NCBI GenBank assembly: GCA_024509875.1
Contig: JAMPIV010015270.1
Location: 62,001 to 126,000, forward strand
Direction of reading: 5' to 3'
Source of the DNA: Oreohelix idahoensis
Taxonomy: Eukaryota > Mollusca > Gastropoda > Stylommatophora > Oreohelicidae
Length of the DNA stretch: 64,000 nt
Translations under genes and position numbers: made by a program
Shown: positions 12,129-24,400 of the stretch, one piece after another
How positions within the stretch are numbered: the stretch's first letter is position 1
Layout: each line of letters begins with the position of its first letter
The notes under the pieces: generated by a model
Database searches by the model: none
Told to the model about the DNA's origin: nothing
The model's input: the letters and a program-made list of their open reading frames with translations, nothing else

Positions 12129-12184
12129 TAATAAATTTCTCTATGTGTATATAGAATAAAGGACTGACATATAATGTCTGTTTT

Positions 12185-12195
12185 AAGAGGGGAGA
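12185..12195 (+). other. Element A polypurine tract
   Basis: AAGAGGGGAGA abuts the TG of the 3' LTR, the expected primer site for plus-strand DNA synthesis. Confidence 0.85.
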
Positions 12196-15100
12196 TGTCG
12201 TGAATTATTCTAATCCCCCATATATAAATTAAAACGTAAATGCAAAGCCTAACAAATAAATTTAATAAAAGGAAAGAAGAATGGTAAAGAACAGTGCTGT
12301 CACAATGCCTGTACTCGAAATCCCCCTTGTTTTCTACTTCGTCGGCAAATTGTAACGCTTTCACGTTGATAGTAAAAGCCTACTGTGTCGCTGCACGCTT
12401 TCTTCAATGAAACGTGTACTGTATTTCTTGGAAAAACCTTGAGATACGCAAGCTGATCAATGACCTAAATTTAATATTTCATTCATTCCATCTTATACAC
12501 GGCGTAACTAAAAGACAGATGGACTAAAGGATAGAGAGAAGGGAGAGGCAGAAAGCAGGGACACCTGCAACACTAAACACGCGTCGCGCGATACACAATT
12601 GCTGCCATCACGCGTGTAAGGCCACATGCACTAACTTTATTTCAACTCGACAGTGATAAAATTCACTACCCATACCAGAGTTAGGTTTTAAAATCCTGAA
12701 AAACGCTTATTGGGAATTATGACATTATACCGGTTTACGTTTGAAAACATGACAGTACCCAGACACCACATGGGGAGTGAAGTGAACAGGAGGTGGTAGA
12801 AAATGCACATTTTGAACGCAGCCACCTAGCTCCCTAAAATTCGTATATTTGGGTTCCTTAGGGTTTGCTGACAAAGAATATGTAAAACGTTACGCAAATA
12901 GTCTAGGAATTACCAAGTTATGGCCAAAATAAAATAGTGGGGGTGCCTGACAGCATGAAATCATTTCTGCTCATAAAATTTTTTTTATAACGTGTTTGAA
13001 AAAACATTACGTTACGGAAATAGCCTACCATGTTAACTCCTATTTGATTGGAGCGCAACAAATGAAAGACTAAACACTATTGGTCGGACTATAAATACTA
13101 TCTTGTGTTGTCAGGGGAAACGTGAGAAAGGGGTACTTTTTTGAAAAGATGTGTAGACATGGTTTGATTGGGTAGAGCTGCGAATATACTCAATTCAGAG
13201 CGTCTGTTCATTGCCACATCTTGTAATAAACCTACTAAGAAACAGTACGTTGAGCACCAGTGTATATTTTTTATAAAATAAAGCCTGGGACATCGGCAGA
13301 TCGGAGTTGTGCTATATTCATTGCCAGTCAACGAAACTGTTTATTATTATTTCCATGAATTGTGGTAAGCTTGAAATATTCAATATCTTTTAATGAAAAT
13401 TGAATGTAAATTGATAATTTATGTCTGTATATATGTGTGGTTCAGTAGCGAACATGATGTAAAGCCCATAGTGCTCCAGCCTGAACAGAAGGTGTCGGAG
13501 GAAAGTAAAACTGCATGGAATGGCCAAACAGTACACTGACACCTAGATTATTAACTAGAAAGAAATAATGCTGGAATTGCAGAGGCGTAGTAACCATTAG
13601 GGAGGGAAATACTGGTATAAAGTATTTCAGATGAAGCTGACAGTTGGCCAAACGCTCTGAACTCAATGTTTGTGATGTATTGTGCTCAGTGTAGAAATGG
13701 AGTATAAATTAGTTCTGACGTAGAAGGTACAACCTTCTTGTTTCAGGGACCGTGGTCTTAAAGTTATTGAGCAGCACCTGGTCAGAGCTTTGTTGAAGCC
13801 AGAGGTGGACAGCATACTCCTTGGTCCATATAGCAACCAGTGGGGTGGCTCCAGAACTCATTTAAATAATCGAGCAGAGGAGTCTTTTACTGCAGTCATC
13901 ACGCAAGATAAGAGAGTGTGGCCATGGAGCTCAACATTATGTACCCCCATCTTAAAATGACATTATAAACTAAAATTAAGAGGGGAATTTAATTGTTTTA
14001 ATACCAGGAACTGAGAACATCTCCAATACTAGTTCCAATAGAAACAAACTATTGAAGTCATGATGACAAATACCAACAGAGCTTGAACAAAACAAAACCA
14101 GTATTACCTCATATTACCACTACACAACTGACACACATAATAATAATAATAATAAATTCTTTAAGCACCAAACACGGCGCATAAGGCAGAAACCAGTGCT
14201 CTCCAGGTTGTCCGTTGTGACGCCACTCCTCTTAGCTCTTGCACATTACTTAGGCCCAACGTTCTTCCTTCTCTTATTATTGTTCTTCTGAGTGTTTCTT
14301 TTGGTCTTCCTTTTTTCCTCTTACCCTCAGGAACCCAAGTGAGCGCCTATAGTGGTATTCTGTTGTTTTGCATTCGTAGGACATGACCGATATATGACCA
14401 TCGTCTTTTCCTTATATAGTCGGAGACATATTTCTGCCTAGAGTCTTCTCTTATTTGTCGATTAGTCTTGAATTCTTTCCAACTGATGTTCATGAGTTTT
14501 CTAAGACATTTGTTCTCGAATGTATTCAGCTTGTTCTCCAATGATTTTGTTATTTTCCAACTCTCACAGCCGTATGTTAACACTGAGATAACATTTGAAT
14601 TAAACAGACGAAGCTTGGTATGTATATTCAATGATCGTAATTTCCAAATGTTAGATAATCTATTGAAAGCGCTAGCTGCCAAAGCAATTCTAGTATGGAT
14701 TTCTCTTGTTGTGTCACCATCCTGAGTCATTTTACTGCCTAAATACTGACACACATAGGATACCATTAATAATATATGTCACTATAAGAATCATATTAAT
14801 AAATTCTGTACATATAACTTGTAATTAAAATTGATTGTGATTCCTGGTTCCCTTTGTATTTGAATCAGGACACATATACATTCATGACAGCACTGAATAC
14901 ATATTGTTATTTGAAAAGTTATCAGTGACTCCTTTAAGATATCCTCTTAGAGTGTTATATGTATGTGAGTGTCACAGTGTTGTCAAGTGTGGTGGAATAA
15001 ATGAAATTGTTTATCTGTCTGTTGTTGTTATGACTTACACTTCATCATACACATACCCTAGACATATAACGTAGTCATCACACTATTCCAGAATAATTCT

Positions 15101-15238
15101 GACTGAGGTATACATATGTGGCAGTAAGTAAGGTTATCTATAATACACTACTCTTATTAGATATAGATACCTTCACAGCTGATCTCAGTCAGTACACTAA
15201 GTCCCCTATAAATATTTATAACATCCCACTTTACCACA
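12196..15238 (+). repeat. Element A 3' LTR with LINE insertion
   Basis: Same ends as the 5' LTR. The 617-base excess equals a 605-bp LINE fragment (14140-14744) plus its duplicated target and small indels. It is followed by GCCTC, the right target duplication. Confidence 0.96.
14140..14744 (-). mobile_element. 5'-truncated RTE-like LINE fragment
   Basis: Flanked by the 13-bp duplication ACTGACACACATA (14127-14139 and 14745-14757); the empty site is at 7030-7042 in the other LTR. On the minus strand it encodes the end of a non-LTR reverse transcriptase: LTYGCESWKITKSLENKLNT and WSYIGHVLRMQ. There is an in-frame TAG at 14347-14349, then PEGKRKKGRPKE and a natural stop at 14161-14163. The 3' tail is (ATT)n with almost no 3' UTR, typical of the RTE clade. 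Insertion after element A arrived makes it the youngest datable event here. Confidence 0.92.
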
Positions 15239-15243
15239 GCCTC

Positions 15244-15527
15244 AAGCATTCGTGTTCTCGTCTACACCCACACTCAGCACATCATAATACCAATATCACA
15301 GATCTACAACATGTACGCTGTTTACTGGGAATGATCATAGTACCCCCTGGCAGTGCCTCACTCTGGTGGCCACTACATTCCTGGCCGTTACGTTTCTGGT
15401 GACCTACATCAACACCGCAACAGTACACAATCCAGGTGATAAACGACACGTTCACTCTGCCAGCTTTCACATCACTCATAAACAGTACATTACATTTACA
15501 GTGGCCGTTACAAAACAGACGGTTACA
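15244..15527 (+). repeat. Element B 5' LTR, right part
   Basis: Continues the LTR after element A and matches 23416-23699 with a few substitutions. It ends in GGTTACA, after which the two copies diverge. Confidence 0.9.
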
Positions 15528-15531
15528 TTTT

Positions 15532-15549
15532 TGGTGGACCAGATTTGTG
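15532..15549 (+). other. Element B primer-binding site
   Basis: TGGTGGACCAGATTTGTG begins four bases after the LTR. The first eight bases recur at 53692 before element D. The primer tRNA was not identified. Confidence 0.6.
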
Positions 15550-16833
15550 GGTTTTCTACATTTTCAAGGCAGTGGCAAATAGGTCAACAACTGAGCTGAC
15601 TCACATAAACACTGGCGTTGGCATTTTTGTGTTACTGCTACATGGACCACAACTGCATTCTGAGCTATCAAGTCACATTGTTACCTGTCAACCCAAGATT
15701 GTAAACAGTACCGCTGGTTGTTTACACTGCATTCTGAGCTATGAAGTCACATCGTTACCTGTCAACTTAAGAACGTAAACAGTACCGCTGGTTGTTTACA
15801 CTACATTCTACAAACATATCGACGTTGGATTTTCTAGTCTCAACTGGTGTCGAGAATAATTATTGTAGCTACACTTTGGAGACCACTGCCTGTTATGAAG
15901 TTACGGTGACCTTCAACGGTGGATCGTCTACCATTGTTGTTGACAGTAGTACCGCATTATATTGCATCTTTGCGGCTATTGAGGAGTGTGCTAAAAGATA
16001 AGTGGCTGGTTTTAGTGTGTAAACTGTGCCTTTATTTTGTGTAAAGCTGAGCCTTCCTCTAAACACATTCTACATATTGTGTATTTATATATGCCATGCA
16101 TGTTTTTTGTATACATGTTTTGTTTACATGTTTATTTAGTGTGTATTTCAGCGGGCTTGTTGGGTAAGGAGACTCCGATAGAAAATACCACGTGATAGAG
16201 GTTCTATCGTGAGCGTTTTCTGTAGGATTACGCATATTTCCCCAGTGGAAATTGCGAGCAACCTGTGTTGCTACTTTTCAGTTTTTTTCTTAGTTGTGAC
16301 CAAAATTGTTAGTGTTGTTTTCGTTATTTTTTTCCATTCTTTGATTTACGATTTGTTTTGTTTGTATCTGTTCGTCTCTCCTTACTTTCATTTATTTCTA
16401 TACACCTTTTTTGTTTATAACAGTGTTGTCATTTGTTTAACTTTCACAGTTATCATTGTAAAATTTTACAACATTAAATTCAGTTAAGCTTTATTTATTA
16501 TTTGACTTCTGCGAACGTTTTCGGTTGTTGTTTTGTGTTCTTGTCTTTGTATTTATTATTGTAATACATTGTTGTCATACAGTCTATACATATACTTGAT
16601 CATTGACTATTAGTATTAATATCATACACTTTTCAGATAAAGGTTACTTATAATGATAATATTATAGAGAAACAAGGTAACTATACAAGGTCTTTGACTA
16701 AGACTTGTCTCTCAAAGAGAGTGAAATAATGTGAAGTGAGTATACAAGTCTAGTATTACAGACTTGTCTCCCATCAAGGTGGGATAGGTGATTTATTGAA
16801 TTTTTCAGGTCGGATCTCACATAGTTAGACATA
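15550..16833 (+). other. Element B untranslated leader with 74-bp tandem duplication
   Basis: About 1.3 kb between PBS and gag. Bases 15653-15726 and 15727-15800 are two copies of a 74-bp unit starting CTGCATTCTGAGCTAT, with a short third start at 15801. Small open frames here show no known domain. Confidence 0.7.
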
Positions 16834-17944
16834 ATGTCTACACTGACGTCTTTATTGAACTAGGGAAAGCCCTTGGGAAGACAGGTGAGAAGTTAGAAGA
16901 ATTTGCACTTGCTCAATATGCCAAGGCACAGAAGGCTGAAGAGAAAAGGATACAAATGCAGTTGGATAGAGAAACTGAAGATAGAAGGATACAGCAACAA
17001 GCTCAAGCTGCTGCTGAGGAAAGAAAATTTCAAGCTGCTGCTGAGGAGAAAAAACTTCAATTTCAAGCTGCTGCTGAGGAGAAAAAACTTCAAGCTGCTG
17101 CTGAGGAGAAAAAACTTCAATTTCAAGCTGCTGCTGAGGAGAGAAAATTTCAAGCTGAGGCTGAAGAGAGAAAAGCAAAAAGGGAACATGATGAAAGACT
17201 CGTGGTTTTGGAGTTAGAGAAATTAAAATTGATGAATGCTGATGCTCATCAAGCAACTGCGGATACAACAAAGGAGAAGTCTAGTAAGATCAAATTACCT
17301 CATTTCAATCCTTTAAAGGGAGCCGCGGTAGCATAGTGGTTAGTGCACTGGCTTCCTAGCGCAGTGGTCTATGGTTCGATCCCCAGATGAGGCGGGAATT
17401 TTTTAGGCCACAAACGGCTCCTGGGTCAACCCAGCCCCAAATGGGTACCAGAGCAACTCTGGGAAGGTTAAGGCGGCCGGCGTGATGCCGACCACATCAC
17501 CCCTAGTGTGCCGACGGTCAAGATAATATGGGCCTAACACCATATTCCCAATATGCCTCAATGGGCGTGTAACGGGTTCCTTTACCTTTACCTTTACCTT
17601 TACAATCCTTTAAAGGATGATATAACGGATTATCTTGATAGATTCGAATTTTTATGCGATACGCATAAAATAAAAGAGGGAAAATATGTCGAACAACTGA
17701 TGGAATTTTTTTTTCAGGTGAACCAGTAACTACTCTTATGACAATAGAGGAACATGATAGGACCAACTATGATGTTGTCAGAGCAGCATTGCTTAAAAGA
17801 TATCAACTAAAAGAAGAAGATTATCGTCTTCGTTTTAAGACAATGTTGCCAGAAAATGGAGTGGATTTCTCTGACTTTATTATAAAGATACGTCGTACAT
17901 TCACACGTTGGATTGAGTTGTCTCAGGCTGAAAAAAACATATGA
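16834..17944 (+). pseudogene. gag: Element B Gag N-terminal half, interrupted by a SINE
   Basis: The ATG at 16834 is followed by a one-base frame slip before 16860; the main frame then reads GKALGKTGEKLEEFALAQ. Between about 16980 and 17190 is a charged coiled coil built of tandem QAAAEEKKLQF-like units, matching the position of the coiled coil in A, C and D. A tRNA-derived SINE (17320-17602) interrupts the gene. After it the capsid resumes with DDITDYLDRFEF and, after another slip near 17710, VVRAALLKRYQLKEEDYRLRF. It ends at a stop at 17942-17944, with the continuation in another frame. It was the structural protein; this copy is dead. Confidence 0.85.
17320..17602 (+). mobile_element. tRNA-derived SINE with TTTACC-repeat tail
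   Basis: A 283-bp element flanked by the 14-bp duplication CAATCCTTTAAAGG (17306-17319 and 17603-17616). The head has RNA polymerase III boxes A (TAGCATAGTGG, 17329-17339) and B (GGTTCGATCCC, 17373-17383) in tRNA-like spacing. A tRNA-unrelated body follows, and the tail is CCTTTA repeats rather than poly(A), suggesting mobilisation by a LINE of similar tail. It is not a functional tRNA gene: the acceptor and arms do not close and it sits inside gag. Confidence 0.93.
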
Positions 17945-19418
17945 AGGCCTAATGGACTTATTACTTCGAGACAAGGTTATGTCATCGGTCAACGAATCTT
18001 TTCTTGCTTTTCTTCATGAGCGTAAACCTAAGAACATAAAAGACATGGAGGAATATTGTTGCCAGTACGTAACTGCGCATCCCCATGCTACAGTTAGCAA
18101 TTCTAAGGTGAAAGAAGGGTTGCCGGTTGCTTCGGCAGCACCATATGGCTCTAATTACAATCGTAAATTTCAAGGTGCTAAACAAAGCTTTAATAAGAAG
18201 AGTAATCAGAATTACACTCAATATCAAAGCAATCCATCACACAGTGGGTTTTCTTCAAAGAATTGGAGACGAGCTGATAGTCCTCGTAATGTTGGGTCTA
18301 ACAATTTTAGACACTTTCGCAAAGGTTATGGCAATAGAAACTATCCGAGTTTATCTTCTCGAGATAATTATCCTCGCCGTCAAGAATATTACGATGATGG
18401 TTATGGAAACTGTGATGCAAACCAGAATAATGGTTATGATGGGCAATATAATGATAATTACAGGGGAAATAATAATCGCGGCAGACCTAGACATAACAAA
18501 AGGAAATCTTATCGTCAGGCAAACGCTGCACAACATGAGTCTCAGGAAGCCTGTAGTCAGGTGAATGATAGTAGAAACTCTAATGCTATCACTGGCTCTG
18601 CTTTCGATTTTTGGAGAGCAGCTAAGTGCTCTCAATGCTCAACATTGTTCGAGCCATCTACAGTATCTACCCTAATTTGTGGTCACCCTCTTCCCGCTCT
18701 TCCTGCTACAGTTGCGCATGACGGGAAAGGATCTCTTATTTTAAATAGAGGTCTAGTGAATGATAATCCAGTCTCAGTACTTTTTGATTCTGGATGTACT
18801 ACTATTGGGGTTAGGCAATCGCTTATAGATCCTTGCTATACCACAGGGAAGGTGGTTAAATGTGTGACATTTGGTGGAACTTTGGAGATATATCCTACTG
18901 CTATCATCCACATGGATACTCCCTTCTTTACAGGAGATGTCCACGCGTGTCTTCTTCCTAATCCTATTGCGGATCTTATAATCGGTCGTATTCACGGAGT
19001 TAAGGAATGTACCCCGCAGCAAACTGCTGCTTGGGAAGAACATAATATCCAAACAGCCAAAGTGGTTGTAACAAGAGCACAAGCCCTTGTTCCTTCAACT
19101 TCATCTAATGATAGTAATGAAGTTGGTAGCCAAAATGATCACTTGGTGATTTCACATGACTCATTTGTGAAACTTCAAGAAGAAGACTCTTCTTTAAAAA
19201 AAAAATACTTTCTTCTCGCTAAAAACGGTGATCCGAATCAAAATACAATTCGCAAATCGTATATCACTATGAAGAATGGTATACTAGTACGTATGGTACA
19301 ACACTCAGACAAATCTATGCACTCTCAAATTCTTGTGCCCAAAAGTATGAGAGCCTTAATTCTTCAACATGCACACGATTCTCAGTGTGCTGGACACATG
19401 GGTTTTTCCTCGCACTAA
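17945..19418 (+). pseudogene. Element B Gag C-terminal half and protease
   Basis: The frame is open from 17913, with homology from about 17945. It begins with the capsid end (LLLRDKVMSSVNESFLAFLH), comparable to LILREKVLSSVSGDFLAYLY in D. A low-complexity region follows (about 18130-18530) rich in Asn, Arg, Gly and Tyr with RGNNNRGRPRHNKR-like stretches. It replaces the CCHC zinc knuckle and probably binds RNA. The protease has VLFDSGCTTIGV, a DSG active site, and ends with NPIADLIIGRIHG. Further on, LILQHAHDSQCAGHMGF starts the integrase zinc finger; a slip in a T-run near 19405 then ends the frame. Confidence 0.85.
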
Positions 19419-20420
19419 GTCGAGAGTTCTAGCGGCTTTCTTTTGGCCATTCGTAAACAAAGACATACGAATTTATTGCCGATCTTGTAAGATTTGTCAC
19501 GAAGTCAAATCTAGAGGTCTACGACATGCTGCACCTATCCAGGTTGCAGACATTCCCATTCGACCATTCCAGAAGATGGCAATAGATATTATTGGCCCTT
19601 TTAAGATTAAGTCAGCTAGAGGACATCAATTCATCCTAACATGCGTCGACATGTGCAGACGTTGGCCAGAAGCTATACCTCTAAAGAGCATATCTACTGC
19701 CGATATCGCAGACGCTCTTTGACTAATATTTTCTAGTTTGGGTTTTCCCAGAGAAATATTGTCAGACCATGGTACTCAATTGATATCAGACACTATGTCG
19801 CAGGTGATGTCTATCCTAGATATTAAAAGGTCTCTCAGTAGTATTTATCACCCAATGTCTAATGGGTTAGTTGAGCGTCTTAATAGAACACTTAAGAACT
19901 TACTTGGCAAGATTACTGAGGATCATCCTCAAGATTGGGACAGGGTTTTACCCGTGGCTCTCTTTGCCTATAGAGAGGTATCCAACGAACATACAGGGTT
20001 TTCTCCCTTTCAACTTGTTTTTGGCGCGCAACCGCGCGGTCCTATGTCCTTGCTACACGATTTGATAACTGCCGATAATATTGACGATGACACTCAATCT
20101 TCATATGAGTATGTCATTGCTCTCAGACATAAGATTATCGAAGCATGCAAGTTAGCGACTTCATCCTCCGAACTTGCCAAAGAAAAGGCGAGGCAATTCG
20201 CTAATAAAAAGAGACGCCTACGTCAACTTTGTAATGGAGACAAAGCGTTTGTCTTACTTCCTTTGAGGGAGAACAGACTTCTCATTGCATGGAAAGGTCC
20301 ATATAAAATAGTCTCAAAAATTTCCGATGTCGACTATGTTGTCGATATTGATGGAAGGCATAAAACCTTCCATATAAATATGCTTAAGGAATTTATTGAA
20401 CGACCAGACTATTTGCAGCC
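19405..20420 (+). pseudogene. Element B integrase
   Basis: After the slip the frame continues the zinc finger with YCRSCKICHEV, then the core: Asp in MAIDIIGPF, Asp in LSDHGTQL and Glu in SNGLVERLNRTL. It ends with the GPY/F module around IAWKGPYKIVSKISDVDYVV and FHINMLKEFIERP. An in-frame TGA at 19720-19722 interrupts it just before LGFPREILSDHGTQ. Integrase again precedes reverse transcriptase. Sequence is closest to element D in this window (shared SIST-D-ADAL and YRE..NEHT blocks). Confidence 0.88.
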
Positions 20421-21480
20421 TATTTTCCAGGCGACGGACGATTCTCCAGTCCAACATGGTCATATCTCATCCTTGTCGGTTATACAGGAGGAGGAAACAA
20501 CTTTTTCAGATGTTAATCTACCTCTTCCTATGATTCCACTCAATTCTATGGAATCATGGAGAAACGTTTCGGTTTCTTCTAATTTGTCTTTTGAGGAACA
20601 ACGTCAAGTATCTTCTTTGCTACTATCATTTCAGGATGTCCTTACCGACATTCCTGGACACACACATGTTATCAAACATGACATTATACTTACTGATCAT
20701 AATCCGATCAGAGTAAAGCCATATCCTATCCCTATTCATTTCCAAGCGCAAGTCGAGAAAGAATTGGATGAAATGATACAATTGAAAATAATTGAACCAT
20801 CCACTTCATCATACTCTTCGTCCATGGTTATTGTTCGGAAGAAAGACAATAACATATGTCTTTGCGTCGATTATCGCAAATTGAACCAGGTTGCGAAGTT
20901 TGATGCTGAACCTATGCCTTTATTGGAAGATCTACTTACTAGACTTTCTAAATCGTGATTCTTTACTAAACTTGACTTGTCGAAAGGCTATTGGCAAGTT
21001 CCGTTAACTGAACGCGCCGAACCTTTCACTGCTTTCTCAACACCCAAAGGTTTGTATCAATAGAATTTTATGCCTTTCGGGCTGATGAACGCCCCAGCTA
21101 CTTTCGTACGCATGATGCGTCGAATTCTCTCATATCGCACAGATGTCATCGCATACTTGGACGACATCTGTCTTTTCAGCGATACTTGGGAAGAACACTA
21201 TTCGGGTTTAAATGAGTTACTGTCTACTCTACGCGAGCATAATTTGACTGCAAAACCCTCTAAAGCCTTTGTTGGGTCTAGTGAAATCTCTTTCCTGGGT
21301 CATCGTGTTGGTCATGGTCTGTTGAAGACAGAGGACCAAAACATTTCTAAGATATTAAATATCTCCGTTCCTAAAACAAAAAAGCAAGTACGTAGTCTCT
21401 TGAGATTAATACAATTCTACGGAAAATTCATTAAGAATCTGTCCTCCATTATGGCACCTCTTTCAACTTTATTGAAAAAA
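20421..21480 (+). pseudogene. Element B reverse transcriptase
   Basis: Same frame as the integrase. Motifs are RVKPYPIPIHFQAQVEKELD, SSMVIVRKKDNNICLCVDYR, TKLDLSKGYWQVPL, NFMPFGLMNAPATFVRMMRR and the catalytic YLDDICLFS, then SFLGHRVGHG. In-frame stops lie at 20956-20958 (TGA) and 21061-21063 (TAG, where relatives have a Trp or similar residue before the NxMPFG block), both compatible with single-base substitutions. Inactive copy. Confidence 0.9.
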
Positions 21481-21968
21481 GGTTCTCCTAACATGGTGCG
21501 CTGGTCCGAAGAATGCCAATTTTCATTGGATCAGATTAAGAATTTGTTCTCATCTCCTCCTATCTTACGACTACCATCGATTGATAAGACTTTTGTCCTT
21601 CGTAGTGATGCCTCTTCCACTGGGATCGGGGTGCACTTATGCTGGAGTATTCAGGAACTCTGCATCCTGTGATGTATATCTCTAGAAAATTGAATGCGGC
21701 AGAAAGGAACTATTCGGTTCTAGACCGTGAATTGTTAGCTATGGTTTGGGCCATTCTTAAGCTACAAAGATTCCTTCTAGGCGCGTATTTCATTATGGAA
21801 ACCGACCAAAAAGCTCTTACAGCTATGCAAAACAAGGATTTGAAGAGCTCGAGAGCTACTCGATATGCTATTGCTCTTCAACCGTTTCATTTCACGGTGC
21901 GGGCTATCCGTGTTTCGGATAATGTGATGGCGGACATATTGTCTAGATGCCCACATGATTCCACTTAA
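21481..21968 (+). pseudogene. Element B RNase H
   Basis: Starts with PPILRLPSIDKTFVLRSDAS, containing the first catalytic Asp. One base is missing near 21630, shifting the frame; it then reads LHPVMYISRKLNAAERNYSV, LDRELLAMVWAIL with the catalytic Glu, METDQKALTAMQ with the third Asp, and MADILSRCP. The stop is at 21966-21968. Confidence 0.88.
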
Positions 21969-22713
21969 GTCTTGTGTCCTAGATTTAATGATACATTTCT
22001 AGACTCATGTCTGTTCATAATATACATCAATACATTTGTTTCACCTTAAATTAGTAAAGTGATTGTTTTCTTTCTCTATTACTATCTTTGGTGTAATGTC
22101 GAAGGTTAAGGTTGACATAAAATAAAGGCCAAAAAAATAAGAAAAGGAAAATTTTTTAAATGGCCACATATAATATTTAAATAATTTTGTAATGACTATA
22201 GTGCATTATAGCATGTTACTAATTAATGTCATTTATATTGTTCTCAGTGCATACTAGTACCAAGTACGGAGCGCTTGTGAGAACCATGATGACGTCATAC
22301 CTTACTTTTGTTCAAGGAATCGCAGCACTTATTTGTATATAATATACTTCTAGTGTTAGATAATGTGTAAGGAATTTAACAAATTTGGTCATGTCCATCC
22401 ATTACATATATTAATGGTATAACATTGTAATTTGTATATTGATATGACTTTTTCAGATAGATTGTCATTTGTCATTGCTATGATTATATTATTGCATAAT
22501 TGTTTGATAGTTATGTAATTTTTGTTAGTATCGCCAGCAACTGAGGTTTCTTTGATGGTACCTTCCCGAAGATATTTTCTATTATTTGGTGAGATGATTT
22601 GATTCTCTCCGGTTGATTCTTTCATTGGCGCATTATTCATCTGTCATGAGCTTGTGGTATCTTGCTCATTGATGTATTTAAAAAAAAATGGGTCATTTTT
22701 TTAATACGGGGGG
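21969..22713 (+). other. Element B 3' untranslated region and polypurine tract
   Basis: About 745 AT-rich bases with no gene; an 83-residue reverse-strand frame at 22389-22640 has no recognisable content. Six G residues (22708-22713) just before the LTR TG are the likely polypurine tract. Confidence 0.7.
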
Positions 22714-23699
22714 TGCGGTAGGTAAATGACATTCTTATTACTATGCCCTTTGGCTGCAGAACATTTGAACTTACCAATCTGTCGAGTGAAGCTCACAGAT
22801 CTTGAGAGGCAGAATTTCTTCTTTGCTTCTAGTTCTAGCCAAATGAGACTATATGTTTTCAAATGAACAGAAGCCTAATAATGATGATGATAAATTATGG
22901 TGGACGCCGCAGGTTGGCGGTATATATATATATATGTTTAGCATGGTTTGATCGTGCCTGCTAAAAAAGGATACACAGCTGTCTAAATATTGAGGCCCTG
23001 TTTTACGGCCAATATTTTCAGCAAGAGGAAATATATCTGGCGGGCTATGCTAGTTGGATCACAACCTTATGTATGATTGCTACGCAATTTAGGAGCTCGT
23101 TTGGTGGACGACAGAGCTAATTAAGTACCTGACGCGCTGAGTCAATGGTACGGAAGCTACATTACATATTGTAACATTAGGACAGATGATGTTTGGGTAT
23201 GTCCTAGTTGATGTATGATGCAAGCCTTTGATTACCAGACATTTAACAGTCATTTATTATGTATGTGAAGTCCTTGATCTCGTCGATTTGACTGTCCTGT
23301 TGATTCTACTGTCAGTTTCGTAAATAAATGTTTGAAACGTGCCAGCAGTCTTCAATCCATCATTGACTACTGCATGTGAGTGTATGGGTGCATTATTGAC
23401 TTAACTAAGAGCCTCAAGCATTCGCGTTCTCGTCTACACCCACACTCAGCACATCATAATACCAATATCACAGATCTACAACATGTACGCTGTTTACTGG
23501 GAATGATCATAGTACCCCCTGGCAGTGCCTCACTCTGGTGGCCGCTACATTCCTGGCCGTTACGTTTCTGGTGACCTACATCGACACCGCAACAATACAC
23601 AGTCCAGGTGATAAACGACACGTTCACTCTGCCAGCTTTCACATCACTCATAAACAGTACATTACATTTACAGTGGCCGTTACAAAACTGACGGTTACA
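22714..23699 (+). repeat. Element B 3' LTR
   Basis: Complete 986-bp copy of the LTR split at the 5' end. At 23411-23415 it carries the unoccupied GCCTC site that element A used in the 5' LTR. It ends GGTTACA. Confidence 0.9.
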
Positions 23700-24187
23700 A
23701 TTATGATATTTGAAATCAGCATGTCAAAATCAATAAGAAATGGTATATTTAATTTCTGGTACAAATAACTTTTGAAAATTTGTTGACTAGTGTTATTAGT
23801 TAACCTAAACGAAAATGCAAATTGGGTCTGAAACTCGCGATTGGTTCCATTTTCCTGCAATACGGGTACATCCGAAAATGGCGGCCAAATTTTAGTTGGC
23901 GTAACTCTTTATACATCGGATGGGTGTGAAAAAAAATCGAAAAAAGGTGACTCGTCTTACGAGGACAAAAGAATAAGAAAACAGCCAACGTTACGGCCAC
24001 AAGGCCTTCGTCAGGGAAAGGAAAGAAAGTGAAGGTTAGATAGGACACATAAGAACCTAAAAAAATATAAAAATTAAAACTAGGTACTTCCCTGAAGGCG
24101 ACAAAGTCCTAACGCTTATAGGCGCGTGCCAGGAAAAGGCTCTCTATACATCAAGCGGCTCTAAAAACAACCTACAAAAACAAAATT
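23700..24187. other. Non-coding flank of element B
   Basis: No gene. 23752-23793 resembles the reverse complement of 2617-2649, possibly the far end of the element that B interrupted. A short open frame at 23841-24032 has no domain. Confidence 0.4.
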
Positions 24188-24375
24188 AAAAAGACCTAGG
24201 CAACAGAAAAACAACAGAAGTGATATGTGGTGCCTAGTTGGCAGGGAGGATAGTATGATTCGCTTCCGTAGCTAGGCGGTGTTGCCGTTCGGATGGTACT
24301 GGGTTTGATTTTCTGACGATTCTGTCACTTCTGTAGTTTTTCTGTTGTCTAGTTTTCTACTGATTTATTTCTCAC
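24188..24375 (+). repeat. Palindromic repeat with tRNA-like core, copy 1
   Basis: Near-complementary arms at about 24190-24223 and 24325-24358 (left CAACAGAAAAACAACAGAAG, right CTTCTGTAGTTTTTCTGTTG) enclose about 100 bases resembling a tRNA-derived SINE head (TGGCAGGGAGG, then GGGTTTGATTTTC in the box B position, decayed). The flank beyond the right arm continues, across the LINE insertion, at 27408-27460. A second copy lies at 27815-28110. Confidence 0.65.
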
Positions 24376-24400
24376 TTCTTCTTCTTTGATCCATAACCAC

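Larger units (their letters stand above)
5098..15238 (+). mobile_element. LTR retrotransposon A (Ty3/gypsy, Gmr1-like), young insertion
   Basis: Bounded by direct LTRs 5098-7523 and 12196-15238, both TGTCGTG...CCACA, and flanked by the 5-bp duplication GCCTC (5093-5097 and 15239-15243). The unoccupied site exists in the element B 3' LTR at 23411-23415. The 4.7-kb interior encodes gag with a coiled coil and zinc knuckle, DTG protease, integrase, then reverse transcriptase and RNase H, with no env. The LTRs differ at only a handful of positions apart from a 605-bp LINE insertion, so it is recent. Three single-base frame slips break the polyprotein (near 9085, 10530 and 11380). Confidence 0.97.

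Noticed and set aside
17320..17400. Functional tRNA gene
   Set aside because: A and B boxes are present but arms do not pair as a cloverleaf, and a 14-bp target duplication and repeat tail show it is a SINE.
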